This document shows positions 43,453 through 57,778 of a DNA stretch of 64,000 bases, piece by piece. The notes beneath the pieces are model-generated. The model saw only the letters and a program-made list of their open reading frames with translations. It did not search any database and was not told the origin of the DNA. The number at the start of each line of letters is the position of its first letter. Positions within the stretch are counted from its first letter, which is position 1. The stretch is from Cavenderia fasciculata (Eukaryota; Evosea; Eumycetozoa; Acytosteliales; Cavenderiaceae), in NCBI RefSeq assembly GCF_000203815.1, contig NW_004457624.1:2666001-2730000 (forward strand), read 5' to 3'. The position numbers were made by a program, and so were the translations under genes.

Positions 43453-46400
43453 CTACTCATTGTTGTTGTTGATGTCGCTATTTTCATTATTTGTAATTGA
43501 TTTTAAAATTTGTTGTTGTGAATACTCCCAAAGTACAATTGACCTTTAAATTTAAAATAAAATAAAATATAATATATTAATTAATTGTTTTTTTGTTGGT
43601 GTTATTGTTTTAAATCTATAATTCGAGTCACCACACGATACTCATTTCATTATCTAATCTCTTTTGCTCGATATTTTTAAATATCAACAACAATATATTG
43701 TTTATATTATATATTACTTACCCACTGACATGAACATTTAAGGATCTGATGATGCCAAATTGTGGAATCTCTACACAATAATCAACAAGATTTAAAAAGT
43801 CACTTGGTATACCATTCTAAAAATAAATAAAATAAAAAAGGGTTAATATAAATAATAATAATATAATAGATTGTTTTTGTCTTTTTTGTTTTGTTTTTAC
43901 CTGTTCTTGACCTAATAAAAGTAAACATTTTGTTGGGAAAACAAAAGTTGATAAACTTTTACTTTGACTAGTTTGTTCAACACCAATGATAGCATAACCT
44001 TCTTCCTTTTTACGAATTAAATAGGCTTGCAAGTTGGTTCTGGCAACTTGAACAATTGGAACCCATTTGTCGGCACTGACACTAACACGTTGGAATTGAG
44101 GATCGTTTAATAGTTTGAGATTGGGGATGGCAACTTCGGTTACATTGAAAATCTCGCACGTACGAATTAAACCAGCAATATTTGGTGTATTTTCTACAAA
44201 GGTTGCTACTACTATCATTTCTTGTCTTTGATTTTTGTTTGTATTGACCGTATTATTATTATTATTTTCACCACCAATAATATTAGAATTGTCTTCGATT
44301 GACATTAATTCTGGTATGATACGTTTTTGGAAATCTTCTCCCTCTCCTCCTGCAGCAGCAGAAGATGATTGTTGATTTGATCCTCTATTTTGGAAACTTG
44401 ATTGGAAATCTTTAATGACTCTTTTAGCAATATCCAACAATGACATTGGTACAACCGACTCATCAATTGCTGATAGTCCTTGAGTTAATTCTGCATCTTC
44501 TTCTTGGTCTCCATCATTGTTGTTGTTGTTGTTATCATCTTGATTATTTTCATCGTCATCATTGTCGACGACCAAGTTGGTGTTTTTGTTTGTTGAGAAA
44601 ATATTGCTTGCCAATGCATTCTTTAGAGGATCATCATTTTGGATAAACAATGATTGTTTTTCTCTTAATCTCTTGTGAAGATTACTATTATCCAAGTAGT
44701 TGTAGATACTTTGAATGATTTGTGAATCCTCTCCAGACAGGGTTGATAATAATGGATTTGGATAACGTGACAGAATAGTGTGGATGGCCAATTGTGCACA
44801 TGTACGAACAGCATGATGGAAATCAGTTGCCCATGGTACAATACTCTTGAATAGTTTGGTAATCAACACTTGGTCAATAGGGTTATCCTTCTTCTCACCA
44901 TTGTTATTGAATTGTCTCAATAAATAGTACAGATAAGATGTAGAGATGATAACGACCGACGCAGACATTTGATAGTCGGTATTTACGTTGGCCAAGTGGT
45001 TGATTAATAGGTCAACACTAGTTTGTGTAGACTGTGATAGTACCATGACATTGATGATAAAGAGTTGAATGAGGTATCTGACATTTGGATGATTCTTGAT
45101 TTCAAGGATCTTCCACATTAACTCGTGTACGCGTTTTGTATGTTCAGTATCGTCAAACACACCAATTACATGGGTTAATGAACAAAGTGTTCTCCACAAC
45201 TTGCATTTCATCTTGTTGGTTCGACTTTGTTGAGAATATTCACGATGACCAAGTTCTCCTTGAATATTCATTTCCAACATTGAAATCATCAATGATCTAA
45301 CAAATAAAACTGCTCTCGGGTCCTTGTCACTATGATTATTCAATTGAGAAACAAACCATCTAACAATATATCCATGGTTACTTGTTATTTTCAATGTGGA
45401 CGATGTAGATGATTGATCCTCTTGAATGGTTTGATTATTATCCTCTTGTGAAAGTAAACAAAGATCTATAATCTCTTGTTTAAATTGATCAATCGTATCC
45501 AAATAAGTTGACCAAATGGCACAACAATGACCAAGTAATCCACAACTTATACGATTTGATTCTCCCCATTGATCTAATGTTTTTCTAGAAATAAAAATAA
45601 AGAAAATTAGAATAATAGATAACTTTAATATTTATATATATACATACTTTAAATATTCTTTTAGTAATGGTATAATGGTAGGTTGATGGAAATAAATTTG
45701 ATTAAATAATACATTGATAAATGATAATACTAATTGATTTGTTTTGTTAGAGTCTGAGAATGCTTGATAGACATTTTTGAATAGTTGGGTCATTTTATCA
45801 GTGTCGTGCAAGATTTCATTTGTTGTAGATGCTACCAATGCCAAACAATCAAATATTGCTGGTAATGATGGTGATGCTGCAATATCCAACAATTCAATAG
45901 CATTTGTAAATATCTTTTCATTTTTGGATTGATGATTAACAACACTATTTGATGATGAAAGTTGTAAAAGTTGCAAAATAAATTCCCAACGATATTGTAA
46001 TAATCTTGGCAATAAAAAGGAAGTTGTACTATTGAATTTATATTTTGGTGTCATATCAATTAATTTATCCAACAATATTGATTGATCTTCAATATTGCTA
46101 CCCAATTTGACCAAAATGAAAATAGACATTGATAATTTTCTAATATCAAAACTAGTATAATTTAATACTACTTGTTGACTATACTCTAAAATATCTTGAT
46201 TACTTTGTTTGTTGCTGTTGTTGGATGATGCCAATAATTGAATAATCATTTCAACCCATTTAAATTGATTAATGATTTGATTATCTTGTCTGTTATCTTC
46301 TTCCTCTTTGTTGTCCTCTTTAATAAATTGTAAAATGATTTCATTTACTGTTTGTTGTTGTTGATTATTTGTTTGTAAATCAATCAATATATTTAATATT

Positions 46401-48847
46401 GATAAAAATATTTTTGCTTGTTTTGATTCTCTTGAAAATGGTGGATTAAATATGATTTGATTTGTAAATACCAATTTACAATCATCGTTGAAAGATAAAG
46501 TGGCTGATGGTTGATCGTTGTTGTTGTAAACACCATCATTTAAACTTTTCTGGATGGTACCCAAATCCATTGGACGTCTAATGATTAGTGGATAATCGAG
46601 TAATCCAAATCTCTTATAATCAAATGGAGCTCTAAATGGCCATGATTCTGGAATATCCATTAATGCTTTAATAATTCCGCTGCGATCCAATGATGACATT
46701 GGTGATTGTAACAATGGAATGATTGATAATATAGTTGGATTATCCAATGAAATATAATAAATTAATGATAATTTCTTAATCATTACCAAAGAAGATGAAG
46801 TGGATGAAGAGGAAAAGGAGAGGATATGATAATAGAATAAATATTTCTCTAATGAATCTGCAAATAAGAGTAAACATGATTGTGATGCATAATCCATTTG
46901 TTCGGCTTCAAACGATCTATTAGTGTCTGTTGCAAGGGTAGTTGAAAGATTATCTATTAAATATTGAACGATCCACTCATTGTTTAACCATTTTTTAACG
47001 TTTAATTGTTCCTCTTTTAAAAGTGGTCTAGGATACATTGCCAATAACTTGGACAACTGTGCAATTGAGACAGTCTTTGTTTTGGCTGCGATGGATGATG
47101 AATTGGTTGCTAAAAGTAACTCGAGTACACTCTTGTAAATGTGAATATTGATGGCTGAATTTGAGACTGGTCTTTGTTCCAAAATCATTCGTAATGACTC
47201 GACCAATGTATCACCGACAGTGACATTGTCCTTTCCTACCACTCCAAGTTTAATTACTTCAATCACCTTTGACAAAAGTAATAAAAGAGTTGAAGGTGTT
47301 TGAACGTGTTGTGTATTGATATAGTGTAATATATCAATCACCAATTTTGACTTGATAGAGTCGATTGACGATTGTTCAATAACTGACTTGTAAAAGTTGG
47401 TGAGTGCTTCATTTAATTCTTTTCCTCCATAGGTTGTAAGTGTTGATAGATCGACAAGATCAATTGCACGATACAACCGATGCAACAAATCCCAACTCTT
47501 TTCTCGACCAACTAGATCGACTATGATTGGATTGGCAAGGATATCAACCACAACACGTCTTCTAATATTTGGATTAATATGAGTGAATCCACGACGAAAC
47601 AATACATCACACCAATATAATTGACTATTTGATTTTGTTGGGTCAATAACATGATTATTATTATTATTATTATTTTGTGGTTGAGGAAGGAGAGAAGGAA
47701 GTTTTGCCCAAACAGGTTTAAAGAGATGTGACTTTGTTTCATTGAAGCATTCAAAGAGTGAAATAAAGATATTCCATTGTGTATTGTCCCATGGTGGTAG
47801 ATAATCGGACCATCTTTGAACTGGCAATGACAAAGCAGCCTTTAGAATATGAAGTGCTTGTTTCCTTGGTACATTGTCACTATCTACAAGTGATACAACT
47901 ACAACATTCCAAAATGATTCTTCTGCCAAAATATTAAATGTTGATGATGATGATGATGATTCATTTTCATTATTACCATTGTTGTTGTTGTTGGACAAGA
48001 ATTGAGTATTAAACTTGAATATCAATTTTAATCTTTCATTTACACTTGATTGTGATGAGATTGCGGTGTATAGTAATGGTAATAATTGGTTGTTGTTACT
48101 TTTGTTATTTTGTTGTTGTTGATTTTTACGATTAAGAATGATTGATACACATTGTAAAGAGTATGTTCTAATGGTAGAGTTGGCAGTTTGTTTGATATTG
48201 TCCAATAGAGTTGGGAATACAACCGATATGAATGAATCACTGCAATTGGGTAATACGAGGTAGAGTATCTTGTAGACATACTTTACAGCCTCTTTTGATG
48301 TATTATTCAATAGTTCCAATACACTTGTCAACAAATCCTTTGAATCTCCCTTTAAAATAGATACAACTGCTTTACAAACTATCAATGAATGATCTTCATC
48401 TTGTTGTTGTTGATTTTGTTGTTGTTGTTGTTTACCACCTTTTCTAACAACTACTCTATTATCATTTAATATAAAATGATTTAATACTTTTAATATAAAT
48501 GAACTAGATGAAGAGGATGAAGTAGAGTCATTAGTTTCAAGACTAACAAGTACTAATAACAAATATAAAATGAATTGATAATCTATTGGTGTTGTTGAGG
48601 ACTTTTCTTTACCAGTACTATTATTATTGGCTAATTGTTGATTAATATAATCTGCTATTGAATTGAATAGATTATCTTGATTATTATTTGAAGAGGTCAG
48701 AGTGATGACATTAACAACAGTCTTTATTGAATCTAGACATTGTATAGTAATCAATTGATTCTTACTACCATATGTACTACGATACAATGTTGTTAACAAT
48801 GTGATAATACTATTATTATTATTATTATTATTATTATTATCTGTCAT
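43453..48847 (-). CDS. tarbp1: tRNA guanosine-2'-O-methyltransferase, TARBP1/Trm3 type
   Basis: Four exons, 45648-48847, 43901-45584, 43722-43816 and 43453-43543; 1,689 residues, like human TARBP1 (about 1,620). The first ~1,450 residues are helical HEAT/armadillo-like sequence broken by Asn and Gln runs. The SPOUT methyltransferase domain is at the end, with motif 1 ([18 protein letters not shown]), motif 2 split across an intron (LLLLGQEQ then NGIPSDF) and motif 3 split again ([17 protein letters not shown] then [11 protein letters not shown]). Yeast Trm3 makes Gm18 in tRNAs using S-adenosylmethionine. The two small last exons carry essential parts of the knotted active site, so the domain is complete only when they are included. 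Confidence 0.9.
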
Positions 48848-49006
48848 GTTCCACTCGATGTATCTCTCTCTCTGTCAAAATCAATGAATCAAATCGTCTT
48901 TACATTCTCGACTCGTCTTTCGCAAAAAAAACAATGCACTTGATTATTTCCAACAAAAAATGGATACAAATTTGAATGTTGCTCAGTAATATTTATATTT
49001 TATTTA

Positions 49007-50752
49007 TTAATTTGCAGTGATTGTAATGGTAACATCAATTGGTTGATTATTATTATTTGTCAATAATAATCTATTGGTTTGAGTTGATGCAATCACAACA
49101 TCTTTGGAAGGTGAAACAGTGAAAGTGTAACCATTTGGGTAATGGACATTCTCATTCAAATAGATTTCTGTTGGTTCTTGAATATTTGGATTCATAGTAT
49201 AAACCATTGAAAATTCTCCACTTGTTGTATTAAATGACATTGATTTGGTGGTTCCACTTACATATTGAGGATAAGTTCTACTAAATATCTAAAAAGTAGT
49301 AGTATTAAAAAAAAGAATATTAATATTTTTGTTTTGATCAATAATAATCGAAGATATCTTGTATTTATATTTACCTTTATCTGTTCTGGATTTGGTTCTC
49401 CATTATCATTGAATAAAGAATCGTATACCCAAAGCATCCAAGATTGTAAATTCAAATCAGTTTCTTCCAATACTTGGATCATGGCTTGAGGATCACCAAC
49501 TTGTGGTCCTCCAAACTCTGTAAGGAAACCAGCAGTTCCAAGTTTCTCCAAGTCTCTCATTCTTGCCCACATAATTTCTTTGATTGAAAAATCAGGTGGT
49601 ACATAATAGTGATAGGACAAGGTCGATAGGTTTCTCCAATCATTTCCTCCTGGAACTGTGTCAAAACCTACTCCATATTCGTCCCAAGTTACAGATTCAA
49701 AAAAGATAATATGATCTGGATCAATTGATCTAATATCTTTTGACAGTCTTTCATACATTGGTGCCAAATTGATTTTATCGGCTGTTTCAGGTACCATTAA
49801 TAATGGATCTCTATAAATATCACCTGCCCATGGCTATAGAAGAAGATTAAATAAAAAACAAAAACAGAAAAGATTTAATAAATATTATTTAAATAATATC
49901 TATCCTTTTGATATGTATGTTACCTCATTGATTAATTCATAACCCAATACATATTGACTATCTTTCAAGGTTTGTACAACTTGTTGCCAATAATTTGAAA
50001 ATTCATCTTGGATACCATCTACATTATCGTAGAGATTTTGGAATGCCTTACTAACAGCGTCAGAGAAATAGTATGATGACCATGAATGTAATCCACAATC
50101 CTCTATTTAAAATTAAAACATTAATGAATTAACAAAGATAAATCTTTTTGTTTAACGTATTAATTTTTTACATACGATTTGATGGAACCAAATCAGTTGT
50201 ATTAATAACAAATGGTTTACTTAGTGGTTCTGGGAACATTCCAATACCTTCGGTTGGAATTGAAGAAGCCCATGCTGGTGCGCCATCACCGCAATACACC
50301 CACGAGTATAAATCTTGATGACAATCTACCAATGTAAAGATATTGTATTCACCCATTACCTCTACAAGGTTTGAAATATAATCCAAATAGGTTTGATTAT
50401 ATTCACCTCTTACCTCTGGTGTCACACCTGCCCACATTACACCAAGTCTAATTGAATTTAATCCCCATTCTTGCATTAATTGGTAATTTGTTATATTTAA
50501 TAATGGTGTCCAAGGTGGTTCTTTTAAATTAAAAGGAAAATAATATTAATATTTTGATCAAAATTGGTTGATGATTGATGATTTCATACCTTTAACAACA
50601 ACATTTACACCATGGAAATACATTTCTCTACCATAAGAATCAATATATCTTTTGGTATCAGTATCAACAATGATGTTTCTACTGTGACATAATTGTCCAT
50701 TCAGAACAAATAGAATACATATAAATAACTTAAAGATAAATTGATTATTCAT
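49007..50752 (-). CDS. endoglycoceramidase-like glycoside hydrolase family 5
   Basis: Five exons, 50590-50752, 50176-50520, 49924-50102, 49375-49833 and 49007-49288; 475 residues. A signal peptide (FKLFICILFVLNGQLCHS) is followed by a (beta/alpha)8 GH5 domain: YFHGVNVVVKG, SIRLGVMWAGVTP, LVDCHQDLYSW, the acid/base Glu in YELINEPWAG (joined across intron 3) and the nucleophile Glu in FLTEFGGP. A C-terminal beta-sandwich follows. These motifs are those of endoglycoceramidases, which cut the bond between oligosaccharide and ceramide in glycolipids. Probably secreted or lysosomal, suited to digesting bacterial or own glycolipids. Confidence 0.88.
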
Positions 50753-50946
50753 CTTTTTTGAAATTGAAATTGAATGAAATCATTTTACAATCGCACTGAT
50801 CCTTTTAAAGAAGAGTTTTGATGGTTCGGAATGTCGGGATTGAAAAAAAGGATATTTTCATACACCAATCGGGTTTATAAACATACTTTTCTGTTTGACA
50901 AAAAATGATCTCTCTCTCTTTTTAGATATTTTCTTTTATTATTATT

Positions 50947-51848
50947 TTAATTACCTAAAATGATTTTAGAAAATGATTGACTACCATACATTTTAGTTTG
51001 TAGATAATCAATATAATCACTTAGGTATAACGAGATGTCTTCTGCCTCTGGTGCCTGAAGTACAAAAATACCTTGGGTGTAATCTCCAAAATCCAGAGTA
51101 AATGTTTGTTGATCACGGTTATATGACCACTTTCTTAGATGTGACAAGGGGAACTCCAACAGTAGCTTTCTCGTCTTGACGGTCATAATGAGGATACATT
51201 TTCTAGCAAAGCCAAGTAAAAGTGAGCTGTTGGATGGGAGCAGAGGGTTGTGGTTTTTGTCTTTTTGTTTGACGGTGAAAAAGGTGGCTCCAAACGTTTT
51301 AAGAGATCGACACAATTGTACATATCTAAACTTGGCATAGACCTCTTTGATGCCACGAAGATTACGATGTTCCTTGTAGATAATCTTTTCAATCTTTTGG
51401 AAACTCATTCCCCACAACTCTAGACAATCCGATGGCAAAAAGAACTTGAGATCCTGTGCCTTGAGAAAACCAGACTTGTGAATGGTTGGATTGTGGTCAC
51501 CGAAATTGATTTGGAACAGTGTGGCAGCCAACTGTATTGATTCCTCCATTGAACAGGCATAGGTGTTTGAAATGATGGCGTCACGAGATTGGAAAAATAA
51601 AAGATTGAAATAGACTGGATCACTATTACAATCAGACTCTGATGTCGAATCTGTATAAAACTTCTTTTTAAACATAAACTTGGCATCCTGCGTAACTCCT
51701 TGATCTTTTAATGGTGCATAAGGTCTTAACCATCTACCATCTGATAATTCATCTCCCATTGATCCTGCTATCCAACTATTATTACCATAAAATCCATTAT
51801 TATTATTATTATTATTATTACTATTATTATTTACAAAATTATTAATTA

Positions 51849-51898
<50 letters not shown>

Positions 51899-52016
51899 GT
51901 ATTAGTATTATTATTATTATTATTCACATTATTATTATTGTTGTTGATATTTATATTATTATTAATTACATTATAAAGTGGTGAATTTAAAATATTTAAA
52001 CTATTATTATTACTAC

Positions 52017-52052
<36 letters not shown>

Positions 52053-54345
52053 AATTAACTTGAATTTGTAAAGAAAATTCTTCTGTATTTTTAATACCCA
52101 CACGATTTCCTATCTCTTGTGTGATTTCAGAGATAGTTTTAGATTCATCTACTACAAAGGTCTTTACCTTTTTATCAGAGAATTTAACTACAATATCTCT
52201 TTCCTGGCTACCCATATTTGATCGTCCATTTGAAAATGATTGAATCATCTTTGATGATAGATCAGATAATGCTCTCATTACCTTGGTGACCTTTGTATCT
52301 TTAAATAATTCCTTTTTAGTCAATGATGATTCATCATTTAATAAAGTAAATAATGGATTTAAATATAATTTCTTTGGTTCAATATATAAAGGACATTTTT
52401 TACTTGTTACTCCTTCTGATTCTAAAAAAAAAAAGAAAATATATTAATATCATAAATAAATAAATAAATATTATTATATTTATAATTTTTTACCTTTTTT
52501 CTTTTCTAAAATTTCACTAATTGAAGTATTTGAACTTGAAGATAACCTTCTTCTTGCAGTTAATTTTGCAATATTGATATAATTTAAATCCCATTGTTTT
52601 TGAACAGAAGGAGAATTTCTTAGATTATAATGAATATAAGATGACAATACATAAGAAATTGCTTCTGATTCTACTGAAATAAACTTTTCCTTTTTGCTAA
52701 CAAAATCAATTGAAAATACATTATTTAAAACTTGATACTTTTTAACATTTGCCAATGAATATAAATGAATTGTATTCTATAAATAGAAAATAGAAAAGAA
52801 AATATTAGAATATATATTTTCTTTTTCTTTTGTTTTTTTTGTCCATACTTTAGTTTCAGGATCTAAAATTAAAATTGCCTCAGAAGAAATACCAAATAAA
52901 ACAAAATTACTATTACTATTACTTGAAGATAGGGAAGATGTAAATGATGATGATTTGGTGGTAGTTGATTCGACTTTAAAGAATGTGTAGCCATAGGTTT
53001 TGAGTGATTTTGCCAATTGGATATAATTTAATTTAGCCTTTTGTTCACTCATGCCATTGAGTCTTTGGTATTGCAATACGATCTCCTTGTGAATATTCTT
53101 TTGACTAATGTACTCTGTCGGCAGGAAATCTTTGAGTCGGAGAGAGTCGACCACACCCGACCGATAGTTTCCAAAACAAATTTGACATTGCAGTGCTGCA
53201 AAGAGGATGGCTTCATTGACAGAGCACGGATGACTGCAGTCAATAATGGCATCCAAACATTGACAAAACACAAAATGCAACATATCAGGATCCATTGAAA
53301 AGTCGATAATAACATCCTTGCTGTAGAAAAATTGACGTTTGAGGAAAAAGATGGAATAGAGTGGATCTATTCCTTGTTCGGGTAGAGTAAGATCCGATAC
53401 CAACCAAATACCGAGGTCGTGGTCATCTGTCGATTGTCTCTTGAGTGACAACTCTTCTGGATAACGAAGTGATAGTTTACGACCGAGGTCACGAGATATC
53501 TCTGAGACTGTCTTGCTCTCGTCCACGATAAATGTCTTGATGGTTTCATCGAGCAACATGGTCGATTGATGAAGTGGATGTACTACACGTTCCCACGGTC
53601 CATTAAATTTAATCTTTAAAACACTCTTTGTATTCTTAAACTCTAATGTTTCATTTGGATCGATATCATAATCTGCCAAAGTACGATCAAGGTTTAACCA
53701 TCTTGCATTTCTAAATTGACCAACTTGTTGAAATAATCCATAATTTGTTATATCTCCCCATGATGATATAAATCCATGATCATCACTATCAATTAAACTA
53801 TCCAACTCCTCCAAATTTGGACTAGTAGTATTATTATTATTATTTGTCGTTGTAGTTGTAGTGGTAGTTGTTGTTGTTGTTGTAGTACTCGTTGTACTTG
53901 TTAAATCTTGTTGATTTGATCTACCAGGTGATACTGGTGGTGATATACTTGTATTTTTAGAGGAGTTGTTAGTGGTTGGACCATTATTATTATTATTATT
54001 ATTATTACTATTATTATTTTGTTGTCTTGTCCTAAGTGTCTTTTCTAAAAAGTCATGTTTCTCTTCATTGACTACACGATCATAGATTTGATGAATGATC
54101 TTGTCGATATTAGAGTGTACAGAGAATTTCATGGTGATGCAACGATTCTGTCTCACCAATTTGATACGTATAGGACGAGTTTGGAGTGACGCGTCAATGG
54201 AAGGTTGTAGTTTTGATACCATGAATCCAATCATCTTTTCAATCAAGTTTAATGGGATTCTTTGAAGATCGTCATTGTTGTACTCTATCTTTTCCATAAT
54301 CGTCAGGAAACATAGTTCTACCAATGAAGGTGCTGTTGTTACCAT
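50947..54345 (-). CDS. tandem FERM-domain protein (talin-like FERM, FrmA-like)
   Basis: Three exons, 52849-54345, 52494-52776 and 50947-52421; 1,084 residues. Two FERM modules can be traced. The first has WLNLDRTLADYDID and DETIKTFIVDESKTVSEI (ubiquitin-like F1), an F2 helical part with SVNEAILFAALQCQICFGNY, and a PTB-like F3 formed across intron 1 (KNTIHLYSLANVKKYQVLN). The second repeats this with VKTFVVDESKTISEITQEIG, SMEESIQLAATLFQINFG and a final F3 (LSHLRKWSYNRDQQTFTLDFG). The F1 motif (kTfiVDESKTvsEi) is close to talin. FERM F3 lobes bind adhesion receptor tails or phosphoinositides, so a role in cell adhesion is likely. Asn runs sit in loops of both modules. There is no talin rod. Confidence 0.83.
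51785..52055. repeat. ATT/AAT triplet runs coding poly-Asn
   Basis: Several AAT-codon arrays (up to about 16 consecutive codons) inside the second F1 lobe of the FERM protein. All are multiples of three, so length change would not break the frame. Confidence 0.9.
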
Positions 54346-56836
54346 TATTTATAGAATTGATCAACTCTCTCTCTCTCTAAGAGTTGTATATGTGATTTCT
54401 TTGTTGTTGTTGTTGTTGGTGTTTGACAAACGACTAACCAACTCTTTGTTTAATTATACATAAAGGGTCAATGATGATTTAAAATAATAAAATACTACAA
54501 ACTACTAGAATATAAATATAAAAGCATATAAAACACAAATGAATGATTGATTTATAATATTGTTAAGCAGTAGTAGTAGTAGCAGCAGCAAAGCAACAAC
54601 TCTTTTACACTTCTTTATCGACGAATATATAATATATAATATAATGTTGTGATTGTAAGCGAGTAAGGAGACACCAATAACCACACACACAAAAAGAAAG
54701 AAAGATGTACTATAAATATATTATATTGTATGTGTATGTGTATGTGTTGTTAGGGTGTAGAAGTAAATGTTTTTATAAACAACGTGAGAGAGTAAAAACT
54801 GTGTAACCGATGTTTTTGAATATCGGATATTATGTGTGGTTTGTCGAAGAGGATGATGAGGAAGTGGAATGAACGGTTGTGTACTGGACTAGACTAGACT
54901 ACTCTCTATCTATCTATCAAAGATACTCTGTAAGCTTATCTAAGGCAAAGGAAGAAGATTAATATTTAGAGGATAGAGGATAGAGGTACTAAAAACTACC
55001 AAGGTTGAGAAGGATAGAAAGGATAGGAGTATACTTTTGCCTATATTCGCCAACAACAAAAGTAAAGCTGTGAAGTGTTGCCAAGCCGACAGAGTGAGGT
55101 TAATTTTAGAGTATGTTGTTGGATTTTATCTTTGAATTTTTTAGTTTGAAGTTTTAAGTTCGTAGTTGTTGTTTGGAAGCTGAGACAGCTTGGATGAGTA
55201 GCGGATGGATAGAGAGTAACAACAACGGATGGAAGATAAACACCGACAGCGAACAGACCCTACCTAAACAACCAACCAACCGACAGAATGATCACCCCCT
55301 ACCCCATACTGGTAGTGTCACTTTATTGTGTGAAGTGAAACCATTCCCCTAAAAAAAGGGGTATGAACCAAATTAATGTGTATCGATCAATTCGAAAGGA
55401 AAGGTTTGGCTTTGGTGCAACAACGTTGTTAATCCAACAACAAAAAAGTTACCCTCATTTTCTTAAATCAATCACAAATTTGTAAATCATATTTATTATA
55501 AAAACACAACAACACAGAGAGAGTCTTATCCTCCTTTTAGTACATCTTCTTTCATAAATATATTATTAGTTAGCATCCAATCTTCAAAGAAATAAAGATA
55601 TATATTTATATCATATCATCATTATTATCAAAAAGATAATAATAGAAATAGAATAGGTTTGTATCATACATATATATATCATTGTTATAATTTGTGTAGT
55701 ATAGTATTATATTAATTAAAGATCAAAAAAGGGAATGGATGGGTGATGAATCGAATCTATTAAGTTACCCGGCCCATGATCCATCTTTATCTTTTGTCTT
55801 TATTGGTACCCATCTTTCTTTTCACAGCTGCATGCGATCCCCAAACATTCATTGAAAATTGGTGATTGATTTTTTTCTTTTTTTTTTTTTTTTAAACTTG
55901 GTGGCCCTCTCATCAAACAAAACAAAGCAACTCACCTTTAAAATCTCTCACTAATATTTTTTGCAAACACTGTTAAAAAAGGTAGATTATTTATAGTTTA
56001 TAAACACCATCATCATCATCATTGTAAACGTAAACATCCAACAATCAATAGATATAAAGTGAGCAACACACAAACATCGCATCACATCACCAACCACTTG
56101 GACATATAATAATAATATACACACAAACAAATAATAATAATAATACAACAACTTAATAATAACAACAATAATAATAATAATAAGACATAGAGATGATGAT
56201 TCTTTTCTTTTTAAAAATAACTATTTGTTGTTATTAAAAGAACAATCTTTTTTATTATTATTATTATTATTATTATATATTATATTGGTTGGTGTTCATC
56301 GAATTATTGGTTGGTAACCAACAACAAAATATATAGTAGTATATATAAATCAAATAGAGTGTTGTGATAGGAGGAGGAGGAGGGAAGGGATAGATATAAC
56401 GCACGATATCATGCATGCTCTCTACTCTACACTACTCTACTGGTTGATCAATCAAACAATACTACCCCCCACCCATCATCACACGTTCTGTTCTGTCCCC
56501 ACCACCTCTCTCACTCACTCTCTTGCTCTCTCAACAACCTCTCCCCACCTGAGTTCGACAAAATAGTTGGATTTTTTTTTATTTATTTTTTTTTTTTTTT
56601 TTTTACTCGCCTTAACACAGTTACTAACATTATATTTATATTTTTGAACCATTATATATATATATATATATTTTTAACAATACCAAACAGCAGATCACTT
56701 GTATAGTAAAACTAGCTTAGCGCGCGATAAACTTTAGTCGAAACCGTTAGATTCTTTATTTATTCTCCTCCTCAACAACAACAAGACAGTTCACCTTTTT
56801 TTAAAAAAAAAAACAAACATATATAATAATAATAAC
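54346..56836. promoter_or_regulatory. long divergent spacer between the FERM gene and rapA
   Basis: About 2.5 kb, the largest gene-free stretch. It holds AGT/AGC triplets (54571-54590), a TGTATG run (54724-54745), a mixed-composition part at 54780-55330 without frames, CT/CACTC-rich sequence at 56480-56540, long T runs (56570-56605) and TATATA repeats near 56650-56670. It probably contains the large regulatory region and 5' UTR of rapA; a T-run and then an A-run lie directly before the ATG. Confidence 0.4.
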
Positions 56837-57778
56837 ATGCCTCTCAGAGAATTCAAAATCGTCGTTTTAGGTTCAGGTGGTGTTGGGTATGTACAATCAA
56901 TCAAACAGACAAACAGACAGATGAATACCAAACTAACATATCTATATAACTACTTTATCATATCCATCATCTAATAGTAAATCCGCACTTACCGTACAAT
57001 TCGTACAAGGTATTTTTGTTGAAAAGGCAGGTATCAAAATGACTAAATATAAATAATCATTAATAATAATAATAATAATAATAATCATAAAGTATCATGC
57101 GATGAGATATATATGTAGATGCAAAGGACAAGACATAGGACAAACAAAAATCGATAAGATTAGATTCAAAAAAAAAAAAAAAAAAACAAATAGAGATACA
57201 AACAAACAAACAAAATAAGATAATAATGTTATTTAAAAATGACAAGACTGTTATATTAACTTACTTTCTATCTCTCTTTTATTCATATTTATTTCTATTT
57301 ATTATTATTATAGTATGATCCAACTATTGAAGATTCATACCGTAAACAAGTTGAAGTTGATGGAAATCAATGTATGCTCGAAATTTTGGATACTGCCGGT
57401 ACTGAACAATTCACAGCCATGAGAGATCTCTACATGAAGAATGGACAAGGTTTCGTTCTCGTCTACAGTATCATTTCCAACTCTACTTTTAACGAACTCC
57501 CAGATCTCCGTGAACAAATTCTCCGTGTCAAGGACTGCGAAGATGTCCCAATGGTTTTGGTTGGTAACAAGTGCGATCTCCACGATCAACGTGTCATCAC
57601 CACCGAACAAGGAGAGGAACTCTCTCGTAAGTTTTCAGGATGTGTGTTTTTGGAAGCCTCTGCCAAGAACAAGATCAATGTCGAACAAATTTTCTACGAT
57701 CTCATCCGTCAAATCAACAGAAAGAACCCAGTCGGTCCAACAAAGGACAAGAAGAAGTCTAGCTGTGTTTTATTGTAA
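56837..57778 (+). CDS. rapA: Ras-family GTPase Rap1 (RapA)
   Basis: Three exons, 56837-56886, 56978-57026 and 57314-57778; 187 residues. Nearly identical to Dictyostelium RapA as I recall it: P-loop GSGGVGKSA (formed across intron 1), effector loop [12 protein letters not shown] with the Rap-type Lys, switch [17 protein letters not shown] and EASAK nucleotide motifs, and a CAAX box CVLL after a Lys stretch for geranylgeranylation. RapA controls integrin-like adhesion, myosin II and cell shape. Intron 2 needs a GC donor: AAG is followed by GCAGGT, and the nearby GT four bases on would shift the frame and stop at once. C-ending codons suggest high expression. Confidence 0.96.
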
